Below are positions 34,856 to 45,343 of a stretch of 64,000 bases of DNA, one piece after another. A model generated the notes under the pieces. It had not been told where the DNA came from, ran no database searches, and was given only the letters and a program-made list of their open reading frames with translations. Numbering within the stretch: the stretch's first letter is position 1; every line of letters begins with the position of its first letter. Location: the NCBI GenBank assembly GCA_017617575.1, contig JAFZVY010000073.1, positions 37,088 to 101,087 on the forward strand. The letters run 5' to 3'. A program made the position numbers and the translations under genes. This stretch comes from Bacteroidaceae bacterium. GTDB lineage: Bacteria > Bacteroidota > Bacteroidia > Bacteroidales > Bacteroidaceae.

Positions 34856-35992
34856 ATGAACAAAAAGAAATACATTATATCAGGGTCATTATTTTTAGCG
34901 TCTATACTGTCAATAAATGCGCAGAAGTTTGTGATAGGTAACTATGTGTTCCCAAAGGATAAAGCCACATACTATGGCGAGCTTTTGGGCGGTAAGCCTA
35001 ATGGCAAGGGTAAGACTACTTTCACTAACGGCGACGTGTATGAGGGACAGTATGAGAAAGGAAAACGCCAGGGTAACGGTACGTACATCTTTGCGGATGG
35101 CGAACGTTATGAAGGACAATGGCACCAGGACCACCAGCATGGCAAGGGCGTGTTCTACTTTGCCAATAACAATAGGTATGAGGGTCTGTGGTACATAGAC
35201 TACCAGCAGGGACATGGTACCATGTACTACTACAATGGTGACAAGTACGTGGGCAACTGGGTTCAGGACAAGCGTGAGGGTCAGGGGACTTACACGTGGG
35301 CTAATGGCGTGTACTACCGAGGCGAATGGAAGAACGACGAGAAATGTGGTCGTGGAGTGTTCGACTGGCGTGACGGCAGCTCATACGTGGGTGGCATGGA
35401 GCATAACATGCGCAACGGTCATGGTACCTTCATCTATGCCAACGGCGACCAATATACTGGTGGTTGGAAGGATGACATGATGCATGGCAAGGGTATATAC
35501 CAGTTCCATAATGGTGACAAGTACGAGGGCGACTATGTTCGCGGAGAGCGTACTGGTCAGGGCATATTCACATACGGCGATAATCGTAAGTACATCGGAC
35601 AGTTTGTAAACGGTCTCATGGAAGGTACGGGTGTCTATACTTGGCCTAACGGCTCGAAGTACGAAGGTACATGGGCTGAGGACAAGCAGCATGGCCGTGG
35701 AAAGTACACAGGCGTGAATGGCGACGTGTATGACGGCGAATGGGAGAATGGCGAGATGAACGGCGAGGGCGTACTCCGTATGTCTGACGGCACTAAGTTC
35801 AGAGGCCACTTCAAGCATGGACACAAGAACGGCAAGGGTGTGGAGGAGTATCCAGACGGTTCTCGCTATGAGGGCGGTTTCGTGGACGACCTCAAGGATG
35901 GTGCCTTCGTCGAGAAGGACAAGAACGGCACCCCACGTCGTAAGGGTTACTACAAGAGAGGTAAGCTTGAGACGGCAACGATGATGAATTAA
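34856..35992 (+). CDS. exported MORN-repeat protein
   Basis: 378 residues counted from the ATG at 34856; a possible TTG at 34829 is inside the promoter. Signal peptide ends near 'LSINAQ'. Then 14 MORN repeats of about 23 residues (YEGQY, YEGQW, YEGLW, YVGNW, YRGEW, YVGGM, YTGGW, YEGDY, YIGQF, YEGTW, YDGEW, FRGHF, YEGGF, each with a following GxG). MORN arrays bind lipids or proteins, or form elongated platforms. Being exported it should act in the periplasm or at the cell surface; the partner is unknown. It lies upstream of tamB on the same strand with a 126-bp gap. Confidence 0.85.
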   Translation: MNKKKYIISGSLFLASILSINAQKFVIGNYVFPKDKATYYGELLGGKPNGKGKTTFTNGDVYEGQYEKGKRQGNGTYIFADGERYEGQWHQDHQHGKGVFYFANNNRYEGLWYIDYQQGHGTMYYYNGDKYVGNWVQDKREGQGTYTWANGVYYRGEWKNDEKCGRGVFDWRDGSSYVGGMEHNMRNGHGTFIYANGDQYTGGWKDDMMHGKGIYQFHNGDKYEGDYVRGERTGQGIFTYGDNRKYIGQFVNGLMEGTGVYTWPNGSKYEGTWAEDKQHGRGKYTGVNGDVYDGEWENGEMNGEGVLRMSDGTKFRGHFKHGHKNGKGVEEYPDGSRYEGGFVDDLKDGAFVEKDKNGTPRRKGYYKRGKLETATMMN

Positions 35993-36118
35993 GAACGACT
36001 TAAATGTGGAATTAGGAATGAGGAATTAGGAATTGTTAGTTTTTTTGCTAATAATCACGAGTAATCAAGGATGGCTATCAATTCCTAATTCCTAATTCTT
36101 AATTCCTGGTTCGCATAA

Positions 36119-39100
36119 ATGTCTGTTGATAAGAAAGAACATATTAGGAAGTCAGGACACCTGATGAGAATGATTGTTGCGTGGATATTATGTATCTACG
36201 CAACAATTATTGTACTTCTTAACATGCCTTTCATGCAGAGCTTCATAGCTGACAGGGTGGCTGGGGCACTATCGGACAAGCTTGGCACAAGGGTGAGCAT
36301 AGGCTCTGTGAACGTGGGATTCCTCAATCGCCTTATCATTAACGACCTTGAGGCAGAGGATGAGGACGGAGTGATGATGCTCAAGGTGGGTCGTGTGTCG
36401 GCTTCGGTGGACATCATGCGCACCATACAGGGACAGATATGTATTCCTTCAGCACAGCTGTTTGGTGCAACTGCCGTAATCTACAAGAAGACGAAGGATG
36501 CGCCACTCAACATACAGTATGTCATAGACGCTTTCTCATCAAAGGAAGACAAGGAGTCAAGCCCTCTTAACCTCCGTATCAATACCATACTTGTGCGCCA
36601 CACCAACATCAAGTTTGACGTGAAGAGTGAGCGCAAGAAACCAGCAACATTCGACGTAAATCACATAGATGCTCGCAACATAGGTTTTAACGTTTCGCTT
36701 AAAGCCTTGACGGATGACTCGCTTAATGTTTCGCTCAAGCGATTCTCTACATTAGAATACAATTCAGGACTTTATATCCGCGAACTTGGACTAAAGTGTG
36801 AGGCTAATACCTCAAGGGCTGAGATATCAGACTTTGTGATAAACACAGGTGGCTCCTCACTTTCCATCCCCAATATTGACATAGACTATTCACGCTTCAA
36901 CAAGGACAAGAGCTTCACGTTTCTTATCCCCGTCGTTATTGACGGTCAGGTCTTGCCTGCCGACTTCAGTTGCTTCATGCCATCCCTTGTGGACATGACA
37001 GAGCCTTACTACCTGCATACCGAGCTGGAAGGCTCAAGCGACAGGCTTGAGGTTAACAGCCTTGAACTTAACGATGAGGACAGGGGGCTGAACCTTGCTA
37101 TGTCCGCAAGTATCTGCAACGTCATGTCCAACCCTTCGGTTGATGCTGACATAGAGCGTCTTGGAGCTTCTGGACGAGGAATAAGGCAACTTCTGCATGA
37201 GTTGAAGGTGGACGAGGCAAAGGTCGCTCCACTCCTGAACGCTGGAAACGTGGAACTGCGTTCCGTTGTACACTATGACAGATGCATGGTGGCTGCCAAG
37301 GGTAACGTGATGACGGATGCAGGAAACATGAGGCTTGACGCTTCGTACGGCAAGGACAAGCGACTCCAATGTAACCTCAGTACAGAGGAGGATGGTGTGA
37401 ACGTGGGAATGATTATCGGAGAGGAGAAACTGGGTAGCGTGAATGCTGGTATAGTGGCAGACATTACCTTTGTGGATAATCAGGAGATACCAGACGGAAC
37501 GGTTAAAGTGGAGGTTGAGAGTTTTGAATACAACGATTATAAATACAGCAATATAAACATTGATGCTACAAGTGTGGCAAACAAGTCGAAGGTGGTGCTT
37601 GCCGTGGATGATGCCAACGCCAGTCTGTCAGCAGACATAGACTATGTTCATACGAACAAGAACCATAACCTCGACCTCACCATGGCACTCAAGGACTTCA
37701 ATCCTCATGCCATGAATCTCGTAAAGGACTATGCCAACGAACGCCTGTCCGTCAATCTTGACGCCCATCTCAATGGCTCTGGCATAGATAACGCCAATGG
37801 TAGCATAGCCATGAACGATGTCAGGCTCGTCACTCCTGATACCGTATATTCAGTACGTGACGTGAACCTCAACATAGAGCAACGTAATGACGGTTACACC
37901 AACCTTGTGTTGCTGAGTGATTTCCTCGATGCAAGGGTAAAGGGACATGGCAGGTTATCCACCTTGGCATCAGACATCAAGAATATTATTGCAACTAATC
38001 TCAACGAGATAGTCAAGAAAGATCCATATAAGTCGGACTCAGAATTCAACTACGATATTGCATTCTACGACTCCCCTATCCTACACCACTTCATCAAGAA
38101 CGAATATTCTGTATCACAGCCTGTAAGACTTATTGGTTCGATGGATGCTTCAAGGGACATCCTCAATCTTGACGTCAATGTTCCATACGCTACATTTGAC
38201 GGTAGCACATACAAGAACGTCAATGTGGTGTGCTGCAACAATTCAAGCCAGCTGAGTGTCAAGGCTTCGGGTCTCACCCATACCGACAAGCAGGCCATGA
38301 AGATAGACCTTTACGCTACAGCCGTCAATAACGTGGTGGATTCCAACGTGAAGTTGAAGATGAAGAACCGCAACGATATAGACGTGAACCTCAATTCGAG
38401 GGTCAGCTTTGCGGACAGCATCGGTAAGCTGAAGACCGACCTGAACATATACCATTCAGACATAGTCATCAACGATACCACATGGGACATCACTCCTGCC
38501 AGGATTTCAGTATATGGCAAGGACATCACGTGCCATAACCTCAAGGTGAAGAGTGGTGACAAGTACGTGACCATCGAAGGTAAAGTATCAGATAATCCAT
38601 CTGACTCTATCCTCGCAAGGCTCAATAACGTGGAGATTGAGTATGTACTTAACATCGTCAACTTCACTGCTGTCGATTTCTCAGGTATCGCCACAGGTCA
38701 GGCTACTCTGACAAACCTCCTCGACAAGCCTAACTTCAAGGCAAAGCTCAATGTCAAGGACTTCTGTCTTGAGGGCGGACTTCTCGGTAATGCCGAGATT
38801 AACGGCAACTGGGACGATGAGGTCAACGGTATTGCCCTTAATGCCAATATCGTCAACATGTACAAGTGTCGTGACGGACTTACTTCCAACTATGTAAACA
38901 GGTTCGGTACGACCAAGGTGAAGGGATTCGTTTCCCCTGCCGACAACGACATCTTCCTCCATGTGGATGCCATGGACACCCATGCAGCCGTATTGCAAGG
39001 ATTCCTCGGCATCATATTTGACGATATGGACGGCTATCTGCGCGGTAGTCTCAACATCGTTGGTCCTCTCAACAAGATTGACCTTGAAGGCGACGTGACG

Positions 39101-40645
39101 GGCCAGGTGTCAATGAAGCTCAAGACCACCAACGTGCCTTATATGTTCTCAGGCGATACCGTTCATCTTGAACGTGGACTCATAGCCTTCAATGACATGC
39201 GCATGATGGACTACCAGCATAACGTTGGCATACTCAACGGTAAGGTGACACACACCAACCTCCGCAACTTTGCATACAACTTTGATGCGGAAGCACGTGG
39301 CATACTCGTGTATGACGAGAAGGAGTTCAATGCAAACAAGTTCTGCGCAACCGTCTTTGCTTCCGGTGATGTCCATCTTGACGGCTCTGACGGTCATCCT
39401 ATGCACATATCAGGCAACATATACACGAACAAAGGCTCCGTCTTTGCTTACGACAACGTATCGCCAGATGCCCTTGTCAACAGTTCATTCATCGAGTTCC
39501 GCGACATAACAGCCACAAACAAGGAGGAGTTCCACTACACCATGCCTGATGCCAAGCAGGACAAGACACGTGACGATGACGACCTCTCGCAGTATATCGT
39601 CAAGAGCGAGAAGAAGAAGAGCAACTACGAGGGTGACATATACATGGATTTCCATTGTAACATCAACCAGAACTGTGAGGTCAAGCTCCGCATGGATCGT
39701 CAGGACGATGCGTACATCAGCGTGTATGGTGATGCGATACTTCAGGCAAAGTGGCACAACAAGGGTGCGTTCCAGATGTTCGGAACATACTACGTTGACC
39801 ATGGAAAGTACCGCCTCTATATGCACGACCTCGTGTATCGTGACCTGAGCATGCAGCCGGGAAGTACGATATCATTCAACGGCAATCCTTTTGATGCAGG
39901 AATACATCTTATCTGTAACCACGAGATACATAATGTGCCAATTTCGGACCTTACATCAACAACAGCATACTCTCAGAACAATAAAGTGAAGGTAGTTTGC
40001 GTTCTTGATATTACAGGTACTGTAAGTGCGATGGACTTCAAGTTCGACATCAGCCTCCCTAACGTCAACGACGAGACACGTCAGCTTGTCAAGAGTATGA
40101 TTAACTCTGACGAGGAGATGAACACACAGGTGATATACCTCCTTGCCGTCAACAGGTTCTACCCTAACAACTTTGCACGTGCCAACGGCAATGACAATAG
40201 CGGACAGGCAGTCAACTCGTTCGTGTCATCTACGCTTAGCGGTCAGATAAACCAGGCTCTGTCAAGCATCATCGGTACTAACAGCAACTGGAACTTGGGT
40301 ACAGACATATCCACGGGCGAGAAAGGCTGGCAGGACATGGACGTGGAAGGTATCCTTTCGGGAAGGCTCTTCAACGACCGTCTCCTCGTGAACGGCAACT
40401 TCGGCTACAGGGACAATGCTTTGACCAACACGCAGAGCTTCATTGGAGACTTTGAACTGAAATGGCGTCTTTGGGAGAATGGTAACACGTATCTCAAGGC
40501 TTATAATATGACTAACGACAGGTACTTCACAAAGGGTACGCTCAACACACAGGGACTCGGTGTGAGCGTGCAGTACGACTTCGAGTCCTTGAGGTGGCTG
40601 TTCGGCAAAAAGAAAGAAGAACAGAATACGACTGATGAGAAATAG
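36119..40645 (+). CDS. TamB-like translocation and assembly module protein (DUF490)
   Basis: 1508 residues. An N-terminal transmembrane anchor (about 17-40) is followed by a long beta-helix periplasmic part and the C-terminal DUF490 domain (from about 1150, with 'FRDITATNKEEFHYTMPDAKQD', 'YEGDIYMDFHCNINQNCEVKL', 'YYVDHGKYRLYMHDL', and the final porin-like 'LGVSVQYDFESLRWLFGK'). TamB-type proteins bridge the periplasm and help lipid transport and outer-membrane protein assembly. Its last 11 bp overlap the next gene, a TonB-dependent receptor; this pairing is unusual, as a TamA/BamA-type barrel is the normal partner. Confidence 0.9.
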   Translation: MSVDKKEHIRKSGHLMRMIVAWILCIYATIIVLLNMPFMQSFIADRVAGALSDKLGTRVSIGSVNVGFLNRLIINDLEAEDEDGVMMLKVGRVSASVDIMRTIQGQICIPSAQLFGATAVIYKKTKDAPLNIQYVIDAFSSKEDKESSPLNLRINTILVRHTNIKFDVKSERKKPATFDVNHIDARNIGFNVSLKALTDDSLNVSLKRFSTLEYNSGLYIRELGLKCEANTSRAEISDFVINTGGSSLSIPNIDIDYSRFNKDKSFTFLIPVVIDGQVLPADFSCFMPSLVDMTEPYYLHTELEGSSDRLEVNSLELNDEDRGLNLAMSASICNVMSNPSVDADIERLGASGRGIRQLLHELKVDEAKVAPLLNAGNVELRSVVHYDRCMVAAKGNVMTDAGNMRLDASYGKDKRLQCNLSTEEDGVNVGMIIGEEKLGSVNAGIVADITFVDNQEIPDGTVKVEVESFEYNDYKYSNINIDATSVANKSKVVLAVDDANASLSADIDYVHTNKNHNLDLTMALKDFNPHAMNLVKDYANERLSVNLDAHLNGSGIDNANGSIAMNDVRLVTPDTVYSVRDVNLNIEQRNDGYTNLVLLSDFLDARVKGHGRLSTLASDIKNIIATNLNEIVKKDPYKSDSEFNYDIAFYDSPILHHFIKNEYSVSQPVRLIGSMDASRDILNLDVNVPYATFDGSTYKNVNVVCCNNSSQLSVKASGLTHTDKQAMKIDLYATAVNNVVDSNVKLKMKNRNDIDVNLNSRVSFADSIGKLKTDLNIYHSDIVINDTTWDITPARISVYGKDITCHNLKVKSGDKYVTIEGKVSDNPSDSILARLNNVEIEYVLNIVNFTAVDFSGIATGQATLTNLLDKPNFKAKLNVKDFCLEGGLLGNAEINGNWDDEVNGIALNANIVNMYKCRDGLTSNYVNRFGTTKVKGFVSPADNDIFLHVDAMDTHAAVLQGFLGIIFDDMDGYLRGSLNIVGPLNKIDLEGDVTGQVSMKLKTTNVPYMFSGDTVHLERGLIAFNDMRMMDYQHNVGILNGKVTHTNLRNFAYNFDAEARGILVYDEKEFNANKFCATVFASGDVHLDGSDGHPMHISGNIYTNKGSVFAYDNVSPDALVNSSFIEFRDITATNKEEFHYTMPDAKQDKTRDDDDLSQYIVKSEKKKSNYEGDIYMDFHCNINQNCEVKLRMDRQDDAYISVYGDAILQAKWHNKGAFQMFGTYYVDHGKYRLYMHDLVYRDLSMQPGSTISFNGNPFDAGIHLICNHEIHNVPISDLTSTTAYSQNNKVKVVCVLDITGTVSAMDFKFDISLPNVNDETRQLVKSMINSDEEMNTQVIYLLAVNRFYPNNFARANGNDNSGQAVNSFVSSTLSGQINQALSSIIGTNSNWNLGTDISTGEKGWQDMDVEGILSGRLFNDRLLVNGNFGYRDNALTNTQSFIGDFELKWRLWENGNTYLKAYNMTNDRYFTKGTLNTQGLGVSVQYDFESLRWLFGKKKEEQNTTDEK

Positions 40646-43028
40646 TTTCCCATACATATTATTATTCCTCGCGACAGTCCTTTCGCCTCTCAGCTTGAGG
40701 GCGCAGGACGTGACGATAAGGGGCAAGGTGATGGACGAGAAGAGGTCGCCTATTGAGCTTGCCCATGTAAGCGTGGAGGGAGTGGCGGCAGGCGCAACCT
40801 GCGACCTGAAGGGTAAGTACCAGTTTACCTGCGAATCGAAAGACACGATGGTCATATCCTTCTCCATGCTTGGGTACGAGACAAAGAAACGAACACTCTA
40901 TAACCCAACTGACACAGTTACCATAAACATTATGCTCAATCCTGCGGGCATAGAGCTTGGCGGCGTGGAGGTGTCAACCATCCGTCGCCAGACAAACGCC
41001 ATGACGGATGTGAACATGAGCGATATGAAGCACATGGGTAATGCTTCGGGTGGCGGCGTGGAACAGGTCATAGCTACTCAGGCTGGTGTGAGTACGCATA
41101 ACGAGCTTAGTTCGCAGTATAACGTGCGTGGAGGTTCGTTTGACGAGAACTCCGTATATATAAACGGTATCGAGGTATATCGTCCCCTCCTCATCCGTAG
41201 CGGACAGCAGGAAGGACTATCCATCATTAACCCGGACATGGTTGACCGCATCAGTTTCTCCGCCGGAGGATTTGAGGCACGCTATGGCGAGAAGATGTCG
41301 TCCGTACTTGACATCACGTACAAGAAGGCAAAGGGCTTTGAGGGTTCTGTGTCTGCCAGTCTCCTCGGCGCAAGTGCATACGTGGGCTATGGCAACGACA
41401 AGTTCAGCATGTCGCACGCCTTCCGCTACAAGACGATGAAGAACCTTCTCGGTACTCTTGACACGAAGGGTGAATACGACCCTCGCGACATGGATTACCA
41501 GACTTACATAAGTTGGTCGCCAACAAAGAGAACTACGTTTGACCTTATCGGCGTCATTTCCCTCAATGACTACAACTTCATCCCGTCAACCCGTACCACA
41601 AGTTTCGGAACGAGTGACAAGCCTATAAACTTCAAGGTGTATTTTGACGGTAAGGAACGTGACCGCTTCAACACCTACTTTGGTGCGTTTAGCGTGAACC
41701 ACAAGGTTAATGCGAATAATGACTTCACGTTTAACCTTTCTGCCTTCAGAACTACCGAGCGTGAGACGTACGACATTAGTGGCGAGTATTGGATTGACAA
41801 TTCGGAGAACACGTCAAGCAACCTTGCCATAGGTAAGTACCTCGAACACGCACGTAACCGACTTAACGCTTCCGTCCTGAATGTGGGCGTTACGGGTCAT
41901 AGCCGCTTCGGCAAGCATGACATGCGCTATGGCGCACTCATGAAGTTTGAGAAGGTGTCGGAGACCATGCGCGAATGGGAGATGCGTGACTCTGCTGGTT
42001 ATTCGCTTCCTCGCAGTAGCGATGCCGTGGAACTTATATACAGCATGTCATCAGTCAATGAGGAGACAAGTCGTCACCTCGAACTCTTTGCGCAGGATTC
42101 GTACAGGAAGGAATACAAGGAAGGCGAGCTTGTCTTCAACTATGGCGCACGCCTCACACATTGGAGCTACAACAAGGAGACTCTTTTCAGTCCTCGTGCC
42201 ACGGTAGCCTTTGTTCCTGCAAAGAATGACAACATAACGATACGCTTTTCAACGGGTCTCTACTACCAGACTCCTTTCTACAAGGAGATGCGTGACACGA
42301 CGACAGTCAACGGCAACACATACGCCTACCTGAAGAGCGACATCAAGTCACAGCGTTCAGTTCACTTCGTACTTGCCGGAGAATATAGGTTCAAGGTAGG
42401 AAACCGTCCGTTCAAGTTCACGATGGAGGCTTACTACAAGGCTCTCAGCAACCTCATTCCATATAATGTGGACAACGTGCGTGTCGTATATTATGGCGGT
42501 AACATTTCAAGTGGTTATGCCACAGGTGTTGACTTCAAGATATACGGAGAGTTTGTTCCGGGAACGGACTCATGGCTCAGTTGCGGTATCATGAAGACTG
42601 CCGAGCAGATAGATGGCGTGTGGATGCCTCGTCCTACTGACCAGAGGCTTAACCTCGCACTCTTCTTCAGCGACTACTTCCCTGGAACGACAAAGTGGAA
42701 GGTTACGCTTCGCGGTCACTATGCAGGCGGTCTTCCTTTCGGTCCTCCACACTCAGGACGTGAGAGACAGGTGTTCCGTATGCCGTCATACCGCCGTGTG
42801 GATTTAGGACTCAGCTATCGTGTGCTTGACAACGAGGACCGTCATGTGCGCAACAGCATTGGCCGTAACTTCAAGAATATCTGGCTCGGTCTGGATGCCT
42901 TCAATATCTACGGTATCAGCAACGTCAATTCATACTATTGGCTGACGGACATCACTGGCAACCGTTATGCCGTACCTAATTACCTCACAGGACGTCAGAT
43001 TAACGCACGCCTGCTGTTTGAGTTTTAG
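40635..43028 (+). CDS. TonB-dependent receptor with carboxypeptidase-like N-terminal domain
   Basis: 797 residues. Signal peptide ends at 'SLRAQ'. About 27-105 is a carboxypeptidase-regulatory-like domain ('VTIRGKVMDEKRSPIELAHVSVEG', 'GKYQFTCESKDTMVISFSMLGYET'); about 115-220 the plug ('VIATQAGVSTHNELSSQYNVRGGSFDENSVYING'); the remainder is a 22-strand barrel ending in 'TGRQINARLLFEF' with a terminal Phe. It is not of the SusC size, has no SusD neighbour, and starts inside the tamB 3' end (11-bp overlap at 40635-40645), so translation is coupled. Substrate unknown. Confidence 0.9.
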   Translation: MRNSFPYILLFLATVLSPLSLRAQDVTIRGKVMDEKRSPIELAHVSVEGVAAGATCDLKGKYQFTCESKDTMVISFSMLGYETKKRTLYNPTDTVTINIMLNPAGIELGGVEVSTIRRQTNAMTDVNMSDMKHMGNASGGGVEQVIATQAGVSTHNELSSQYNVRGGSFDENSVYINGIEVYRPLLIRSGQQEGLSIINPDMVDRISFSAGGFEARYGEKMSSVLDITYKKAKGFEGSVSASLLGASAYVGYGNDKFSMSHAFRYKTMKNLLGTLDTKGEYDPRDMDYQTYISWSPTKRTTFDLIGVISLNDYNFIPSTRTTSFGTSDKPINFKVYFDGKERDRFNTYFGAFSVNHKVNANNDFTFNLSAFRTTERETYDISGEYWIDNSENTSSNLAIGKYLEHARNRLNASVLNVGVTGHSRFGKHDMRYGALMKFEKVSETMREWEMRDSAGYSLPRSSDAVELIYSMSSVNEETSRHLELFAQDSYRKEYKEGELVFNYGARLTHWSYNKETLFSPRATVAFVPAKNDNITIRFSTGLYYQTPFYKEMRDTTTVNGNTYAYLKSDIKSQRSVHFVLAGEYRFKVGNRPFKFTMEAYYKALSNLIPYNVDNVRVVYYGGNISSGYATGVDFKIYGEFVPGTDSWLSCGIMKTAEQIDGVWMPRPTDQRLNLALFFSDYFPGTTKWKVTLRGHYAGGLPFGPPHSGRERQVFRMPSYRRVDLGLSYRVLDNEDRHVRNSIGRNFKNIWLGLDAFNIYGISNVNSYYWLTDITGNRYAVPNYLTGRQINARLLFEF

Positions 43029-43127
43029 AAACGAAAATTTAGAAAATTAAATAAAATTTTTCAATCTATAACTATTCGGCAACCTAATTTCTGACAATTA
43101 TAAAATGCACCTTTGGTGCTGTTTTTG

Positions 43128-43204
43128 CACGAATTGTCACCAATTAGTCACGAATTATCAAAAATAATTAATGAAAATTCGTGGTCAATTTGTGGTAATT
43201 CGTG
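43128..43204. repeat. inverted array of CACGAATT 10/11-mers
   Basis: CACGAATT-type words at 43128, 43138 and 43149; reverse complements (AATTCGTG type) at 43176, 43187 and 43197. Spacing 10-11 bp in both arms, spacer about 20 bp. It sits in the 375-bp gap after the TonB receptor. The rest of the gap holds the GGGTGACTAATGCAAT word (43326-43341). Confidence 0.85.
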
Positions 43205-43403
43205 TCTGAAAAAATAATATATGTTCCGGATGACGTTCCTCCATTGGGAAGTTATGAGTTATGGGTTATGAACCAGCCCAACTTCTAACTTTTAATTTTT
43301 AACTTTTAACTCCGAAGGTCGGGAGGGTGACTAATGCAATTGGCCGCTTTGCGGCACCGATATAAACAGGAAGCATAAATTTGAAATTAAAAATTTGAGT
43401 TTT

Positions 43404-44576
43404 ATGTTAGGCAATTTTTCTTACTACAATCCCACCAAGTTATATTTTGGTGATGAGTCTTTGAAATTTCTCAAGGACGAGCTTAGTGGCTATGGTCCCG
43501 TTGTGCTGCTCAATTATGGTAGTGGCAGCGTGAAGCGTAACGGCATCTACGATCAGGTGGTGGCTATCCTCAAAGAAGCTGGCAAGACTATCGTGGAAAA
43601 CCCGGGAGTAATGACCAACCCTACGCTTGAGAAACTGAATGAGGGTGTAAAGATTGCCCGTGAGAATAATGTAGATTTGATTCTCGCTCTTGGCGGTGGT
43701 AGCGTATGTGACTACTCAAAAGCTGTAGCTGCTTCTGTATATTATGAGGGGGACTACTGGGACAAGTTCTGGTTGAAGCAGCAACAGCCTGATGCCAGCC
43801 AGAAGCTGCTACCTGTGGCATGTATCCTGACAATGGCAGGTACAGGTTCAGAGATGAACGCAGGTACGGTTATTACCGATGCTGAGCATACGTTCAAGGT
43901 GGGACATGTGTTTGACAGCCGTCTAATGCCGAAGTTCTCCATCCTTAACCCTAAGTTCACGATGACTGTACCGGAAAACCAGATGAAGGCTGGTATATAC
44001 GACATCATGAACCATATCATGGAACAGTACTTCTCCGACTTTGACGATAACACAAGTGACTATATAGCTGAAGGTCTGATGCGCTCCGTTATCACAAGCA
44101 GCCGTGTTGCAGTGAAGAATCCGCAGGACTACGAGGCTCGTTCCAACATCATGTGGACTGCCACATGGGCTCTGAACACCCTCATAGGACTGGGCAAGAA
44201 AGAGGACTGGATGGTGCACATGATTGGTCACAGCATAGGAGCATGGACTCATGCGCCTCATGGTTATGCACTAGCATCTGTCTCAATGGCATACTATCGT
44301 CGTGCCATGAAGAACGGTCTGCCTAAGTTCGTCCGCTTTGCAAAGAACGTGTGGAATATCAACGATGAGAACCTGACAGACAAGCAGTTGGCAGAAAAGG
44401 GTCTGCAAGCCCTGAAGGACTGGATGCTGGAGATTGGTCTCCCACTCACCATCAGCGAACTCGGAGCTACAGCAGAGATGATTCCTGGCATCACAGAAAC
44501 CACAGTCATCTATCCTGCCGGTTATCTGAATCTGACAAAGGATGATGTCACGGAGATTTTGAAGGAGAGTATGTAA
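43404..44576 (+). CDS. iron-containing alcohol dehydrogenase (YqhD/BdhA-like)
   Basis: 390 residues from the ATG at 43404; a TTG three codons upstream is not needed. Family III alcohol dehydrogenase: NAD(P) site 'LALGGGSVCDYSKAVAAS', metal-binding Asp/His residues including 'HMIGHSIGAWTHAPHGYAL' near 271-289. The opening 'NFSYYNPTKLYFGDESL' places it with the NADPH-dependent aldehyde-reducing YqhD/butanol dehydrogenase group. Reduces aldehydes or oxidises alcohols in the cytoplasm. The flavodoxin lipoprotein follows 208 bp downstream; the two together suggest redox or aldehyde stress metabolism. Confidence 0.92.
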   Translation: MLGNFSYYNPTKLYFGDESLKFLKDELSGYGPVVLLNYGSGSVKRNGIYDQVVAILKEAGKTIVENPGVMTNPTLEKLNEGVKIARENNVDLILALGGGSVCDYSKAVAASVYYEGDYWDKFWLKQQQPDASQKLLPVACILTMAGTGSEMNAGTVITDAEHTFKVGHVFDSRLMPKFSILNPKFTMTVPENQMKAGIYDIMNHIMEQYFSDFDDNTSDYIAEGLMRSVITSSRVAVKNPQDYEARSNIMWTATWALNTLIGLGKKEDWMVHMIGHSIGAWTHAPHGYALASVSMAYYRRAMKNGLPKFVRFAKNVWNINDENLTDKQLAEKGLQALKDWMLEIGLPLTISELGATAEMIPGITETTVIYPAGYLNLTKDDVTEILKESM

Positions 44577-44583
44577 TGTGACT

Positions 44584-44750
44584 GAAGTATTTGTAGAAGT
44601 TATGCTTTCTGGAGTTAAGAAGTTATGACAAATGCTTGTTAATGAGTAATGAGCAATGTGTAATGAGTAATTGCCTGACGGTGCTTGTCATTCCTCAGTC
44701 CTAATTAAGTAACGTCTTAACTTCTGTAACTACTTTAACTTCTTAACTTC
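44584..44750. repeat. inverted GAAGTTA/TTAACTTC element
   Basis: Left arm 44584-44627 with GAAGTT/GAGTTAA words, right arm with TAAC at 44710, 44718, 44727, 44736 and 44744 (8-9 bp spacing). Between the arms are ATTCCTC-type words. Fills the gap between the dehydrogenase and the flavodoxin gene. Confidence 0.7.
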
Positions 44751-44784
44751 ACTAATCAAAAGATAAAGTCAAGTCTTTACAAGC

Positions 44785-45339
44785 ATGAAGAGAATATTCA
44801 TAATAATGGCGGCGCTTCTCACTATCAGTATGAGTGCTTGCTCACAAGGAAAGGAGAATAAGAACATGAAGAAAGTGTTAGTAGCATATTTTTCAGCATC
44901 TGGAGTAACAAAGGGTGTTGCACAGAAACTTGCTGAGGTTACAGGTGGAACATTGCACGAAATCAAGCCAGAGCAGGCCTACACAGATGCAGACCTCGAC
45001 TGGCATGAGAAACAGAGCCGTAGCAGCGTGGAGATGAAGGATAAGTCATCACGCCCTGCAATAACTGACAAACTCGCAAACATGAAGGACTATGATGTCG
45101 TTTATGTCGGTTTCCCAATCTGGTGGTACACATGTCCGACTATCATCAACACCTTCATGGAGGCATACGACTTCAAGGGCAAGACCGTCATTCCTTTTGC
45201 CACATCTGGCGGTAGCGGCATCAAGAAAGCGTGCGAAGACTTGAAAGCAGCCTATCCTGATGTGAACTGGAAAGAAGGCAAACTCTTGAATCAGGCATCT
45301 AAAAAAGATTTGGAGAGCTGGGTAAAAGAACAGAAATAA
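44785..45339 (+). CDS. flavodoxin-like lipoprotein
   Basis: 184 residues. Type II signal peptide with Cys20 in 'SMSACSQG', then a flavodoxin fold: FMN phosphate loop '[19 protein letters not shown]' (about 36-54), '[21 protein letters not shown]' and '[13 protein letters not shown]'. Members of this Flavodoxin_4 group carry FMN and act as quinone or small-molecule reductases. A lipid anchor would put it in the periplasm, which is odd for a flavodoxin and suggests an exported reductase. folC follows 4 bp after its stop. Confidence 0.88.
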   Translation: MKRIFIIMAALLTISMSACSQGKENKNMKKVLVAYFSASGVTKGVAQKLAEVTGGTLHEIKPEQAYTDADLDWHEKQSRSSVEMKDKSSRPAITDKLANMKDYDVVYVGFPIWWYTCPTIINTFMEAYDFKGKTVIPFATSGGSGIKKACEDLKAAYPDVNWKEGKLLNQASKKDLESWVKEQK

Positions 45340-45343
45340 TAAA

